Positions 1 to 8,317 are shown, numbered from the stretch's first letter. The stretch is 64,000 nucleotides of DNA from Pseudoflavonifractor sp. Marseille-P3106 (GCA_900169975.1 LT827126.1:310001-374000), one strand, 5' to 3'. Notes: generated by a model not told the origin, from the sequence alone. Program-made: numbers and translations.

Positions 1-810
<810 letters not shown>

Positions 811-814
811 ATAT

Positions 815-1534
815 ATGGGGACTACCATTCAAGAAGAAGTCCGCCAGGGACTTGGGGCTTGGTATGATGCACTGCCGCAGGACGCGATTACTGCGGCGGA
901 GAACGCACTCCAGCAGGTCGATACGGAGGCACAGGGTGGAGCTTATATTCTCCCTAACAGGGAGGACATCTTTCGGGCGTTCCAACTGACCCCACCGCAG
1001 AACGTCAAATTCGTGCTGGTTGGCCAGGACCCTTACCCGACCATTGGCCATGCTATGGGACTGGCCTTTTCCGTCCGGCGGGATGTGAAGCCGTTCCCAC
1101 GGTCTCTCCAGAATATTTTTAAGGAGTTGCGCAACGACCTGGGCATCCCAATGCCTGAAACAGGTGATTTATCGGCCTGGGCACAGCAGGGGGGCCTGCT
1201 GCTGAATACTTCCCTGACCGTGGAGGCGGGGAAGGCGAATAGCCACTGGGATATTGGCTGGGGGCCATTCACAAGGCGCGTGCTGGACTATGTTGCTGGG
1301 TTGCCTCAGCCTCTGGTGTTCCTTCAGTGGGGAATGCAGGCAGTAAAGACTACCCCAGCCGCCGCCCTGGACCGGACAGACAGGGTATTCATTCGTTCCA
1401 CCCATCCGAGCCCTCTCGCAGCAAACCGGGCTTCCAAGGAGCTTCCATCTTTTATGGGGAGCCACCCGTTTAGCCGCACCAACGAGGAGCTCCATAGGAT
1501 GGGGCAGGAACCTGTTGATTGGCGTCTTACATAG
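815..1534 (+). CDS. ung: Uracil-DNA glycosylase, family 1
   Basis: It removes uracil from DNA and starts base excision repair. The 239-residue protein has the usual family-1 length. It carries the water-activating loop GQDPYP at residues 70-75 (the family norm ends in His, here Pro; catalytic Asp72), the uracil-pocket region LLLNTSLTVE around 128-137, and the HPSPLAA leucine loop with His197. The start is ATG, with GGAGGAG inside the end of ligA as its ribosome site. Placement between a ligase and an HD protein, with a dUTPase 29 kb away, suggests the plasmid carries its own uracil-exclusion and repair set. The Pro in place of His in the first motif is the only oddity. Confidence 0.95.
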   Translation: MGTTIQEEVRQGLGAWYDALPQDAITAAENALQQVDTEAQGGAYILPNREDIFRAFQLTPPQNVKFVLVGQDPYPTIGHAMGLAFSVRRDVKPFPRSLQNIFKELRNDLGIPMPETGDLSAWAQQGGLLLNTSLTVEAGKANSHWDIGWGPFTRRVLDYVAGLPQPLVFLQWGMQAVKTTPAAALDRTDRVFIRSTHPSPLAANRASKELPSFMGSHPFSRTNEELHRMGQEPVDWRLT

Positions 1535-1546
1535 CATAAAATGATT

Positions 1547-1586
1547 AAGCACTCAGGTGCTTTGGTGTTTAAGTACTTAGGTGCTC
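1547..1586. repeat. 8-bp phased repeat array A (5 units)
   Basis: Five consecutive 8-bp units in exact phase: AAGCACTC, AGGTGCTT, TGGTGTTT, AAGTACTT, AGGTGCTC. The first two form a 16-bp imperfect palindrome. It lies between ung and the HD gene. The HD gene's frame can be extended through it to an ATG at 1541, but the ribosome site sits downstream of the array. Confidence 0.75.
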
Positions 1587-1612
1587 ACTGCTCAAGGAGA
1601 CGAGGTGAAATT

Positions 1613-2386
1613 GTGGAGCAGGATATCTCAAAGGCTACGAACAGCATTGAACGGCTCAAAGAACTGATTATGGCCCCCAACGCCAAGAGGAAACTCATGG
1701 ACAATCAGGCTGAGGTCGTCCACATCATCCCGGAAATGGAACCGTGTATTGGCTTTCAGCAGAATAGCCCCTACCACATCTACGATGTGTGGGGCCATAT
1801 CGCAGCGGCAGTAGATGAGGCCGCAGGCGATTACCTGGTACGTATGGCACTCCTGTTCCACGACATTGGAAAGCCTCAATGCTACCAGGTCGACGAGAAC
1901 GGCATCGGGCATTTTCATGGGCACGGGCATGTCAGTGCGAAAATTACAGAGTGCGTACTGACGCGACTGAGCGCGGACCCTGTTTTCAAGGACGAAGTGG
2001 TTACACTCGTCCGCTACCATGATATGCGGATTGAGGTCTGCTCGAAAGCAGTCAGTAGACTTGTAGGGAAAATAGGGGAGGAGTTGTTCAATAAATGGCT
2101 TCTCGTCCGGGAGGCAGATGTATTGGCACAGGCCCCGGAATATGAACGGCAACGCTTAGATAAAATTGCAAATCTTCGATGCATTAAGGAGCGGCTAAAG
2201 ACAGGGGCGCAGGCAGACGAACAGAGTAAACTCAAAATCTCTGGCAGTGACCTGCTGGGCATTGGCTACGAGCCAGGCCCGGCGATAGGCCAGCAACTGC
2301 GACTGCTTCGGGAAATGGTACAGAAGGATGCCAGCCTCAATCGACGCGATATACTTTTAGAGCGAAGTAGCAAGGTCTCTAAATAA
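1613..2386 (+). CDS. HD-domain phosphohydrolase resembling the C-terminal half of CCA-adding enzymes
   Basis: I chose GTG at 1613 (257 residues) because GAGGTG lies 5 nt upstream, whereas the in-frame ATG at 1541 would make the repeat array coding and has no ribosome site. The protein has an HD metal-binding core (LLFHDIGK, then HFHGHGHVS and later VRYHDM). Near the end is a segment LKISGSDLLGIGYEPGPAIG that matches the tail region of bacterial tRNA nucleotidyltransferases (pattern G-x-DL-x3-G-x-x-PGP-x-IG). The nucleotidyltransferase head is absent, so it should not add CCA by itself. The HD part of that family has 2',3'-cyclic phosphodiesterase or phosphatase activity on RNA or nucleotides. 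A role in RNA-end repair on the plasmid is inference. Confidence 0.8.
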   Translation: MEQDISKATNSIERLKELIMAPNAKRKLMDNQAEVVHIIPEMEPCIGFQQNSPYHIYDVWGHIAAAVDEAAGDYLVRMALLFHDIGKPQCYQVDENGIGHFHGHGHVSAKITECVLTRLSADPVFKDEVVTLVRYHDMRIEVCSKAVSRLVGKIGEELFNKWLLVREADVLAQAPEYERQRLDKIANLRCIKERLKTGAQADEQSKLKISGSDLLGIGYEPGPAIGQQLRLLREMVQKDASLNRRDILLERSSKVSK

Positions 2387-2388
2387 GA

Positions 2389-2425
2389 AAGCACTCAGGA
2401 GCTTAAGTTCCTGAGTGCTTTTTTC
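2389..2425 (+). terminator. Intrinsic terminator built from four 8-bp repeat units (array B)
   Basis: The stem arms at 2390-2400 and 2409-2419 pair perfectly over 11 bp around an 8-nt loop and are followed by a T run. It can also be read as four phased 8-bp units (AAGCACTC, AGGAGCTT, AAGTTCCT, GAGTGCTT). It ends the ligA-ung-HD transcript; the opposing minus-strand gene stops 11 bp beyond it. Confidence 0.85.
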
Positions 2426-2435
2426 TTGCATAAAT

Positions 2436-3068
2436 TCAAATGACAGTGCATTTTGGTACGGGGTAATAACTGAATGGCTCTCGCCAATGCCCTCTTGCGT
2501 ATCGGATGGCTTGGTGGACATCGTATACCTTATCGGCGTCCTCAAACTTGCCGATGCCGTAGGAATGGCCGATACCATGCAGGTCAGGGTAGATTGACTC
2601 CCTGGCCTTTAGAAGGAGCTGCTCCGCTTCATCCCGCCGTTCACAGTAATCCTCAGAGGGAAGTTTCATATCAAGGAAATACCAGATGATTTCCTTGAAC
2701 TGCCCCATCCGTACCCGGGCATACAGTTCGCAGACACCTGAAATGAGTTCAGCCTGAGCATCTGATACTACAACGGACCCATCTGACGTCTCAAGCAGTT
2801 CTTTTAACGACAGAGCATCATCAACGATTTTCTTGACTTGTTCCGTAGTCAGGGATACATCGGGGGCACCAGATGAGATACAGGCTTTAGCTTGGTACAA
2901 ATACTCCCTGGCTGCTACACTGCGAGATTCATACTCACTGTCAGGGAGATTTTTGTCCAGGCAGAGGTCAATGACTGCCTGGTAGTCTCCATTCAGCATT
3001 CTCCCATAGAAATGACATGCCTCTGCTGCAAGTTTGGCTTGCTCAATCGGCATCTCTATTTTCAACAT
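2436..3068 (-). CDS. Hypothetical protein with two internal repeats
   Basis: I do not recognise this 210-residue protein. It has an internal duplication. Residues about 12-65 (core FYGRMLNGDYQAVIDLCLD, then LPDSEYESR) and about 107-160 (core LYARVRMGQFKEIIWYFLD, then LPSEDYCERR) align with the same pattern of a Tyr-x-Arg, a Gly-Asp/Gln-Tyr/Phe turn, a Leu-Pro and an acidic Tyr motif. Both are probably helical hairpins. It overlaps the upstream gene by 26 nt, so the two are translated as a pair from the promoter near 3852-3880. There is no signal peptide or membrane segment. Function unknown. Confidence 0.7.
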   Translation of the reverse strand: MLKIEMPIEQAKLAAEACHFYGRMLNGDYQAVIDLCLDKNLPDSEYESRSVAAREYLYQAKACISSGAPDVSLTTEQVKKIVDDALSLKELLETSDGSVVVSDAQAELISGVCELYARVRMGQFKEIIWYFLDMKLPSEDYCERRDEAEQLLLKARESIYPDLHGIGHSYGIGKFEDADKVYDVHQAIRYARGHWREPFSYYPVPKCTVI

Positions 3069-3690
3069 CTTTTCTCACCTCTTGGATACGACTCTCTTTC
3101 GCATAATATCGTTTGCCGGTTGGTCCTAACACATAGAAAGTATACTCTCCGGTTCCGTTTGACACAACAGCTCTGAACTGAAGGAGTTCTTTCATGATTT
3201 TGGTCAGTTCACCTGATGTGAGACCTACTTTGTCGGCTAAATCTGTATGGTACATCCCATGCCCACCATTCGTATTATGTAGGCATTGCAGAATCTTTGC
3301 AACCGTCTCGTTTTGGGAACAGACGGATACGATTTGGGTGTCTTGGACTTCCGCAGTATAAAGCATCCTGGACATATATGCGACACCAGCCAGGATACCG
3401 ATAAAATACGCAATGGTTTCGCGGTTCGACATATTGCCGAGCATATTTCTTGAAACGCCTTCTCTTCGAGATAGAACGCGGATAGCATTACCAAACTCGG
3501 TATGCGAAGATAATTCTGTCCATCTGTCCAAAAACAGCATACGAAAGTCATAGACCCGTCTCTTGACTTCTTTTACACTCTTGTGTTTTACCTGTTCGGC
3601 CAGTCCTTTAAGAATATGGAGACTGGGTTCATCAGGGAACTTGCCGTCAGAGGATGAGGAATTTGAAGTTCTTTTAGTGGCCTCACTCAT
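3043..3690 (-). CDS. Winged-helix-like protein, possible regulator
   Basis: The start is set at the ATG whose upstream AAGGAG is 9 nt away (215 residues); a longer frame begins 11 codons earlier but lacks a ribosome site. The middle (about residues 35-115) is helical with no known motif. The C-terminal third reads as a winged helix (HTDLADKVGLTSGELTKIMKELLQFRAVVS, then a beta wing with GTGEYTFYVLGPTGKRYY), as in MarR/ArsR-like DNA-binding domains. It is first in a two-gene operon with the repeat protein and is divergent from the block of small genes that starts at 4069, so it could regulate that block. That role is inference. Confidence 0.65.
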   Translation of the reverse strand: MSEATKRTSNSSSSDGKFPDEPSLHILKGLAEQVKHKSVKEVKRRVYDFRMLFLDRWTELSSHTEFGNAIRVLSRREGVSRNMLGNMSNRETIAYFIGILAGVAYMSRMLYTAEVQDTQIVSVCSQNETVAKILQCLHNTNGGHGMYHTDLADKVGLTSGELTKIMKELLQFRAVVSNGTGEYTFYVLGPTGKRYYAKESRIQEVRKDVENRDAD

Positions 3691-3851
3691 AAATGGATTC
3701 TCCTTTTCACACACACTGTTCAAAAACTGTCATATATCTGGCAACTCGCCTCGCCGTTTCAGTATTAGTTCTAGGGATGGCACACGTTCTTCACAAAGGT
3801 TCAGAAGCATGGTCTGAAATTTCGCGTAAAGTATAAAATCATCTCATAAAT

Positions 3852-3880
3852 ATTATACCATATAACAATGGATAATTCAA
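3852..3880 (-). promoter_or_regulatory. Sigma-A promoter, minus strand
   Basis: On the minus strand, TTGAAT and TATAAT are 17 bp apart, with the extended ATGG before the -10. It drives the 3690-2436 operon and lies back to back with the rightward promoter at 3908. Confidence 0.8.
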
Positions 3881-3907
3881 TAAATTGCCGCCTCTGAAAT
3901 CGCAAAA

Positions 3908-4060
3908 TTGACCGCAGAAATTTGTGATGGTATAATAAATCCATAGATTAAGGAAGTATCTAACGCAACACACTACAAATATAATTCAAGACAGCATCTA
4001 CACGTTATCGTGCAGGTGCTGTCTTTTTATATATACACAAACAATTTTTCAAAAAAGGAG
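3908..4060 (+). promoter_or_regulatory. AGGAAGTATC-type leader, copy 1
   Basis: TTGACC (3908-3913) and TATAAT (3931-3936) are 17 bp apart. AGGAAGTATC follows at 3951-3960, about +8 of the transcript. A long stem (3990-4004 with 4009-4023) is then followed by TTTTTATATATACACAAAC and the ribosome site of the next gene. The hairpin plus T run should stop transcription unless it is overcome, so this looks like an attenuator in front of the small-gene block. The 378 bp between the divergent genes hold only this leader and the opposing promoter. Confidence 0.75.
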
Positions 4061-4068
4061 TGAATCAC

Positions 4069-4290
4069 ATGGAAGGTAAGTGCCTTTATAGCTATTGTGG
4101 AGCAGTCACATCGTTCGGGACCATCTTGTCCAACCGTTGGACTGGCCACACATGTGCTGTGTCCGAGGAAAAGGCCCGTAACAACCTGGCTTTTCAGTTC
4201 AAGAAGCAGATGGGCCTGGTATTAGCAGTGCCGGTCTCTCTGCCTGGAAAGGTCGAGCGTCAGAAAGTGAGTGGAGGTAAGCAGTCATGA
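4069..4290 (+). CDS. Small conserved-looking hypothetical protein
   Basis: Starts at ATG 4069, 8 nt after AAAGGAG; an in-frame GTG at 4060 overlaps that ribosome site and is unlikely. The 73-residue product begins MEGKCLYSYCGAVTSFG and has two early cysteines and a basic, amphipathic middle (ARNNLAFQFKKQMGL). I do not recognise a family. It is the first gene behind the leader at 3908 and overlaps the next gene by an ATGA junction, so it opens a translationally coupled operon. Confidence 0.6.
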   Translation: MEGKCLYSYCGAVTSFGTILSNRWTGHTCAVSEEKARNNLAFQFKKQMGLVLAVPVSLPGKVERQKVSGGKQS

Positions 4291-4853
4291 ATCAGTTGCT
4301 GAAGGTTTCCCTGGGGCCGCTTCCGAACATCATCGTCAGCGACCCGAGCTTTAAAGACTCGTCCTGGAATCAGCATGTCATTAACCCGCTTCCTGATGGC
4401 AACTATGAGATGGATGCCTACGCGAAGCCGGTCGACATGGGCCGGGACAGCTATGTCCAGTTTGATTTTCTTGTCCGGCACCTGATTCCTGAGATGGAGC
4501 GGATGCCGTTGGCGAAGCTCTCTCCTAACGGCGACCTCAAGCTGAATGAAAAGCTGCTGGTTATCGGAGAGGCAAGGAAAATCGGCCTGAATGAGCCCAA
4601 ACTCTGCATCTGCACAGTAGATAGGTTCCATCAAGACCCCTTCGGCTATGCGGTCGATACAGCCTGCAGCGGCCGGGTCGGGACGATGCAGACCATCCTA
4701 CTGAAAAGCAAGCAGAGCCTGCTTCCGTTGAAAGAGGAACTGAGGCGGAACCGGACTGGCCTTTATGCCGTCCATATTCAGCTTCAACTGGAGCGATTCC
4801 AGGATGACGCTAACGCCCTCATTCACAAAGTAATTCAAGCACTAAGCGTCTGA
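4287..4853 (+). CDS. Hypothetical protein
   Basis: 188 residues, soluble, with no motif I recognise. The start codon overlaps the stop of the previous gene (ATGA) and has GGAGG 8-12 nt upstream. The N-terminal half contains several Pro-Asn/Asp turns; the C-terminal half (from about residue 100) has a Cys-x-Cys (KLCICTV) and ends in a helical segment. Context is the middle of a run of small co-directional genes of unknown role. Confidence 0.6.
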   Translation: MNQLLKVSLGPLPNIIVSDPSFKDSSWNQHVINPLPDGNYEMDAYAKPVDMGRDSYVQFDFLVRHLIPEMERMPLAKLSPNGDLKLNEKLLVIGEARKIGLNEPKLCICTVDRFHQDPFGYAVDTACSGRVGTMQTILLKSKQSLLPLKEELRRNRTGLYAVHIQLQLERFQDDANALIHKVIQALSV

Positions 4854-4870
4854 TAGGAGGAAAGAAAACC

Positions 4871-5122
4871 ATGGAAAGCATTGTAGATAAAATCCGCTCT
4901 CGAATCGACCTGCTGAACACCCTGTATCCGCACGAGCACGGCCGCTACTATGTCGACCACGAATACGGCGGATATAAGCTCTTTTTCGCCACTGCGTACA
5001 GTGAGGAGAAGTGCTTGTCGGCCCGGATGAAGCCGACCGAGTGTATTCGGATGCTGGACGTGCTCATCCAGGTTGCCGAGCACGAGGCGGACTTCAAGAA
5101 GAAAGGGAGAGATGACCAATGA
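4871..5122 (+). CDS. Small hypothetical protein
   Basis: 83 residues, starting 17 nt after the previous gene with AGGAGGAAAG as ribosome site. It opens with an amphipathic helix (IVDKIRSRIDLLNTLY), then an aromatic, charged stretch (HGRYYVDHEYGGYKLFF), then a second helix. The stop overlaps the next start by ATGA. No family recognised; the small size and acidic/aromatic mix resemble phage or plasmid accessory proteins. Confidence 0.6.
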   Translation: MESIVDKIRSRIDLLNTLYPHEHGRYYVDHEYGGYKLFFATAYSEEKCLSARMKPTECIRMLDVLIQVAEHEADFKKKGRDDQ

Positions 5123-5307
5123 GCCGCTGCGGTTCATGTGACCTGTATTGGCCGTCTGAGGACAAGAACAACTTCGGCGTTACCTGCAGGGGTGACTGCG
5201 GGGTAGAGGAATGCGCAGACAAACTGCAAGACCTTGTGTTCAACCTGAGAGCCGAGCTGGCACGGGTCAAGAGGGATAGCGACCACATCGATAGACAAAA
5301 AAGTTAA
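5119..5307 (+). CDS. Cysteine-rich small protein with coiled-coil tail
   Basis: 62 residues with six cysteines in the first 33 positions (CGSC, then CRGDCGVEEC), suggesting a zinc site. A charged helix follows (about 35-58) with leucine spacing that fits a short coiled coil. It is coupled to the previous gene by ATGA and ends inside the first unit of repeat array C. It is probably a small zinc-ribbon adaptor; there is no evidence for a specific partner. Confidence 0.55.
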   Translation: MSRCGSCDLYWPSEDKNNFGVTCRGDCGVEECADKLQDLVFNLRAELARVKRDSDHIDRQKS

Positions 5308-5345
5308 GTGCTTGAGCGCTTAGGTGCTGTGGTGCTTAAGAACTC
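5306..5345. repeat. 8-bp phased repeat array C (5 units)
   Basis: AAGTGCTT, GAGCGCTT, AGGTGCTG, TGGTGCTT and AAGAACTC follow one another without a break in 8-bp phase. The array overlaps the last two bases of the upstream stop codon and lies 26 bp before the next start. Confidence 0.75.
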
Positions 5346-5370
5346 AAAATCAGAAAAGGAGAAGTGAAGT

Positions 5371-5769
5371 ATGGATAAGACCAATATGGATGGTTTCAAA
5401 AAGACCTGCTTTGGGAAGACGATTGAGGCTGACGGGCAAATCATTTGCGGAAAGCCGAGCATCAACTTGTCGTCTATCCTGACGGTGCTCATCCAGGAGG
5501 CTGGCCGCTGGTGCAGAAGTTATGCCAGCGACCTGTTCATTTACTGGTCCAGCCTGCAAAAGCAGGTGGATGAAGGGACCATTGAGTCTGGTTCACACCT
5601 ATTTGGATTCCGTGAGACTGGGGTTGACGATGAGAAGGCTATCTTCCACCAGTACGCCAATTATGGCTACACACCAGCCCATGAGTATCGGGCCATCTGG
5701 CGGCTGGACGTCAACGTGGATGCTGAGCACAACAAGTTGACCATGGCCCTCTATGAGGTCATCCGCTGA
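5371..5769 (+). CDS. Hypothetical protein
   Basis: 132 residues, preceded by AAAAGGAGAAG. It is soluble and rich in aromatic residues (WCRSYASDLFIYWSSL at about 47-62; YANYGYTPAHEYRAIWRLDV at about 95-114). No catalytic motif is evident and I do not recognise a family. It begins a new sub-block after array C and is followed by a hairpin at 5783-5809. Confidence 0.6.
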   Translation: MDKTNMDGFKKTCFGKTIEADGQIICGKPSINLSSILTVLIQEAGRWCRSYASDLFIYWSSLQKQVDEGTIESGSHLFGFRETGVDDEKAIFHQYANYGYTPAHEYRAIWRLDVNVDAEHNKLTMALYEVIR

Positions 5770-5782
5770 GAACATAACATAT

Positions 5783-5809
5783 GCCGGGATTGGAGTGTCC
5801 AGTCCCGGC
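5783..5809 (+). terminator. Intergenic hairpin, weak or no terminator
   Basis: The 9-bp arms 5783-5791 and 5801-5809 (GCCGGGATT with AGTCCCGGC) pair with one G-T wobble. No T run follows, so it may be a processing or stability element between co-transcribed genes. Confidence 0.45.
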
Positions 5810-5831
5810 CGCTTAAAAAAGGAGATTGCAT

Positions 5832-6794
5832 ATGAAAACAATCAGCACCGCCTACTATGAGAAGATAGCTGAGGCAAAAATGACCTACTGTGCTTTTTGC
5901 GTAAGAGGCTCTAGGCCGTTCTGGGAAGACTGCGTGAACTGCAAAGTGAATCGAATGTTCAAGGCAGTCCAGGATATCATCAAGGAAGAGACAACCCCCG
6001 AGGATGAGGCTGCGGTGGAGCAGACCCGGAATGCTTACGATGGCATCGACTTACCCAAAGAGATGATAAAGTCTCTTGGCAAGGGGCCGAGGACTTCCGA
6101 TGGGTTCCGTACTAGCCCGGTTTTCCAGCTCTATATCACCAATGGAGCGTATCCCGATGTGGGAGTACAGCTCGTTGAGAGCAAGACTGGCTTCCCTGAC
6201 TTCGCCGGTTCTGAGGATGAGGCGTCCAGCCGCTCGGCCGTCTATTACGTGAACTACATCAAGGATGGCGTGCCGTCTTCGTTCCAATTATGGGACCTGA
6301 CATACGGCAGTCTGAAAGACGAGCTGAAATCCTCCCTGGAGCGGATGTTCAACAGGAACATCAATCAGTTATGGGGGATTCAGGCCCTTCCATTCCCGGA
6401 GCGGTATTTCATCACGAGCCGGTCTGCAAAGGAATTGGCCGCTGATATGATGAGCGAGGTGGCATCCTGTCAGGCTTGCATAGACGAATATGGCTGCGTT
6501 TACAGCCAGGAACACTATGTTGGCTGCCTGCGGAACAGCAATTTCACACCTCAGGGGCAGAACACAAGTGGAGGGGTCTATATGAAGCTGGGCAAATGCT
6601 TGCTGAAGAATGCTGGAAAGTATTTCATTGAGACCCGGTGTACGATTTCTCCGATGTTCGTTGATACCCGGCTCGTCAAAGAAATGACGGAGGACAGTGT
6701 TGCCGCAAAGATTTATAGCATCATCTGCTACATTGCGGCCCGTGAGGAAGGAGAGGCCCGTGCGAAGATGGTTAAGGAGGCAGCGGATGATTGA
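5832..6794 (+). CDS. Hypothetical protein with several Cys-x-x-Cys pairs
   Basis: The ATG at 5832 has AAAGGAGA 8 nt upstream; a TTG two codons earlier is rejected. The 320-residue product begins with a likely zinc-binding cluster (CAFC near residue 18 and CVNC near residue 37). A second cysteine-rich stretch (CQACIDEYGC) lies near residue 220. It is soluble and no enzyme motif is recognised. It overlaps the next gene by 8 nt, and its 3' end supplies that gene's AAGGAGG site, so the two are coupled. Confidence 0.6.
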   Translation: MKTISTAYYEKIAEAKMTYCAFCVRGSRPFWEDCVNCKVNRMFKAVQDIIKEETTPEDEAAVEQTRNAYDGIDLPKEMIKSLGKGPRTSDGFRTSPVFQLYITNGAYPDVGVQLVESKTGFPDFAGSEDEASSRSAVYYVNYIKDGVPSSFQLWDLTYGSLKDELKSSLERMFNRNINQLWGIQALPFPERYFITSRSAKELAADMMSEVASCQACIDEYGCVYSQEHYVGCLRNSNFTPQGQNTSGGVYMKLGKCLLKNAGKYFIETRCTISPMFVDTRLVKEMTEDSVAAKIYSIICYIAAREEGEARAKMVKEAADD

Positions 6795-6999
6795 CCTTCT
6801 GAACCACCTGGTTGAAAACGGCTATGCGGCGACCCTGGAAAATGCCCGAATCATCTGTGAGGATGATGAGATTTATCCTGATTTCTTTACGGATGACGGG
6901 CAGTTCATCGCGGGGTTCGACTACATCGATTCCGCAATTTATAAGCATCAGCATGAGCTGCAAAAGCTCGAAGAAGCTGCAGAGGAGGAAATTTCATGA
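6787..6999 (+). CDS. Small acidic hypothetical protein
   Basis: I place the start at ATG 6787, 6 nt after AAGGAGG (6774-6780), rather than at the longer open frame that begins at 6697 inside the previous gene. The 70-residue product is acidic and mainly helical (CEDDEIYPDFFTDDG, then a Lys/Glu-rich C-terminal helix). It overlaps the following gene by ATGA. No family recognised. Confidence 0.6.
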   Translation: MIDLLNHLVENGYAATLENARIICEDDEIYPDFFTDDGQFIAGFDYIDSAIYKHQHELQKLEEAAEEEIS

Positions 7000-7367
7000 T
7001 TACGGTTAAAGTGACGTACGATGACGGCGACTATACTGTCACGGGCTTTAACGGCACTTTGGACGAGGCCGTGAGGTATTTCCTTGGTTCTACGTTCAAC
7101 CTGGGAACAGAGCGGGATGATATGCACCGCTGCGTGAAGGTGGAACTGCTGGGGGATGAGCCGACAAAGGCACAGCAGGGATACAGACTGGTGCAGTTTA
7201 CGCGCTATGGCCAGGTTGTCGTTCCTGCAAACTCGGACGAAGAGGCCCTGGAGGCCGTCAAATCGGTTGACCCGAAGCGTATCAACTGGAAGCCCGTAAA
7301 AGCCGATGTGCTGGAAAGTGCCGAGGTCCTTGGAGTTGTCGATGAGAACGGCAGCATCATTTCATAA
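6996..7367 (+). CDS. Hypothetical protein
   Basis: 123 residues starting MITVKVTYDDGDYTVTGFNG, which looks like a beta-hairpin followed by a helix (LDEAVRYFLG). A second beta-rich half follows (YRLVQFTRYGQVVVPANSDEEALEAVK). This alternation suggests a compact alpha/beta fold, but I cannot name it. It is translationally coupled on its 5' side. Confidence 0.6.
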   Translation: MITVKVTYDDGDYTVTGFNGTLDEAVRYFLGSTFNLGTERDDMHRCVKVELLGDEPTKAQQGYRLVQFTRYGQVVVPANSDEEALEAVKSVDPKRINWKPVKADVLESAEVLGVVDENGSIIS

Positions 7368-7383
7368 GAGGGAGGACATCGCA

Positions 7384-7617
7384 ATGAAGAAAATCACAGT
7401 GCTGGGTCACACACCAGTGACTGTATCTGTCATGATAGAGGTGCCAGACAACGCTGTCCTGACCGAAAGTGAAATCTACGCCAAAGCCGTCAAGAAATTT
7501 GGTGGCATCCGTTCCTACCTTGGGAACGGGGGGAATGATAAACTCATCGGTGTTGAGGGAGACGGAGAGTCCATCTCAGCGGACGAGTCTGTGACCTTCG
7601 ACGATTTCCTCATCTAA
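7384..7617 (+). CDS. Small hypothetical protein
   Basis: ATG 7384 follows GGGAGG at proper distance; the longer frame from 7306 would overlap the previous gene by 62 nt and is rejected. The 77-residue product starts MKKITVLGHTPVTVSVMIEVPDN and is probably beta-rich. Its position in the coupled block is the only functional clue. Confidence 0.55.
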   Translation: MKKITVLGHTPVTVSVMIEVPDNAVLTESEIYAKAVKKFGGIRSYLGNGGNDKLIGVEGDGESISADESVTFDDFLI

Positions 7618-7638
7618 GTGAGGGGAAGTAGACAGAAA

Positions 7639-7854
7639 ATGGCTGATTATAGCAGATATAAAACGGAGACCCTGAAAAAGATGGAATCCGCCGCCTGGGA
7701 AAAGTACCAGGCACTCACGCTGAAGCCTTCAGGCAACTGGGGCGATGGAATGCGGCTTTCCAAGCTCCCGTCCCAGAAATCCTGGGAGCAGGCAAGGGAG
7801 CGGTACTACGCTGTCCGAGCAGAGTTGGAGCGGCGCAAAAAAGAAGCGGGCTGA
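7639..7854 (+). CDS. Small basic hypothetical protein
   Basis: A GTG at 7618 is in frame, but ATG 7639 gives a more typical start (MADYSRYKTETLKKM), with GAGGGG about 13 nt upstream, so the start is uncertain. The 71-residue product is basic, helical, and ends in a Glu/Arg/Lys-rich helix (RAELERRKKEAG). It may bind nucleic acid or a partner protein; nothing specific is seen. Confidence 0.5.
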   Translation: MADYSRYKTETLKKMESAAWEKYQALTLKPSGNWGDGMRLSKLPSQKSWEQARERYYAVRAELERRKKEAG

Positions 7855-7904
7855 TAGATTCAGCTCACTCAAAATTTTTCAAAAGTTTAAGGAGGACATT
7901 TGTT

Positions 7905-8105
7905 ATGGAATTCAAGCGTGCTATGGAGCTTCTGAACGAAATCGTCAACACCAAGGTCGAAGAGGCTGGCCTCGATGCCCGAGAGGCTGCTGAGGAACTG
8001 CTTGGCATGGGTTTCACTGTGGAAGAACTCATCCAGGACTTCGACTTTGACGCCGAAGACCTCGAAGACCTCACTTCTGCCGATGACGATGATGAGGATG
8101 ACTGA
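7905..8105 (+). CDS. Small highly acidic protein
   Basis: 66 residues, with an AAGGAGGA ribosome site. The first half is helical (FKRAMELLNEIVNTKVEEAG), the middle reads GMGFTVEELIQDFDF, and the last 20 residues are almost all Asp/Glu. The acidic tail resembles DNA-mimic or histone-like chaperone tails, but that comparison is only by composition. It is the last gene before the terminator at 8162. Confidence 0.6.
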   Translation: MEFKRAMELLNEIVNTKVEEAGLDAREAAEELLGMGFTVEELIQDFDFDAEDLEDLTSADDDDEDD

Positions 8106-8161
8106 TATCCAGGGTCCTTCTGACTTCACCGTGGATGTCTAGCTCACCCAACGCTCTTAAA

Positions 8162-8199
8162 GCCCCGGTCGATTTTCAATCGGCCGGGGCTTCCTTTTT
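8162..8199 (+). terminator. Intrinsic terminator
   Basis: Thirteen-bp arms (8162-8174 and 8178-8190, one wobble), a 3-nt loop and a T-rich tail (CTTTTT by 8199). It ends the 4.0-8.1 kb operon. Confidence 0.85.
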
Positions 8200-8229
8200 G
8201 GCCGTCGTCAGCAGGGACAATAAGCCATA

Positions 8230-8277
8230 AAGCACTTAATCACCTTAGCACCTAACAACTTAAGAACTTAGGTGAAA
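8230..8277. repeat. 8-bp phased repeat array D (6 units)
   Basis: AAGCACTT, AATCACCT, TAGCACCT, AACAACTT, AAGAACTT and AGGTGAAA in exact 8-bp phase. It lies between the terminator and the parS site. The 456-bp gap 8106-8562 holds terminator, array, parS, promoter and leader, with no gene. Confidence 0.75.
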
Positions 8278-8301
8278 AAGTTACTGATTTCGCAAATAAT
8301 C

Positions 8302-8317
8302 CGTTTCACGTGAAACA
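8302..8317. other. parS-like centromere site
   Basis: CGTTTCACGTGAAACA matches the ParB-binding consensus TGTTNCACGTGAAACA at 15 of 16 positions and contains a perfect 14-bp palindrome. No ParA or ParB gene is in this window, so the cognate ParB is either elsewhere on the plasmid or the host's chromosomal one. Confidence 0.8.

Noticed and set aside
1541-1612. Upstream extension of the HD gene through repeat array A
   Set aside because: It would translate the repeat array and has no ribosome site; GTG 1613 does.
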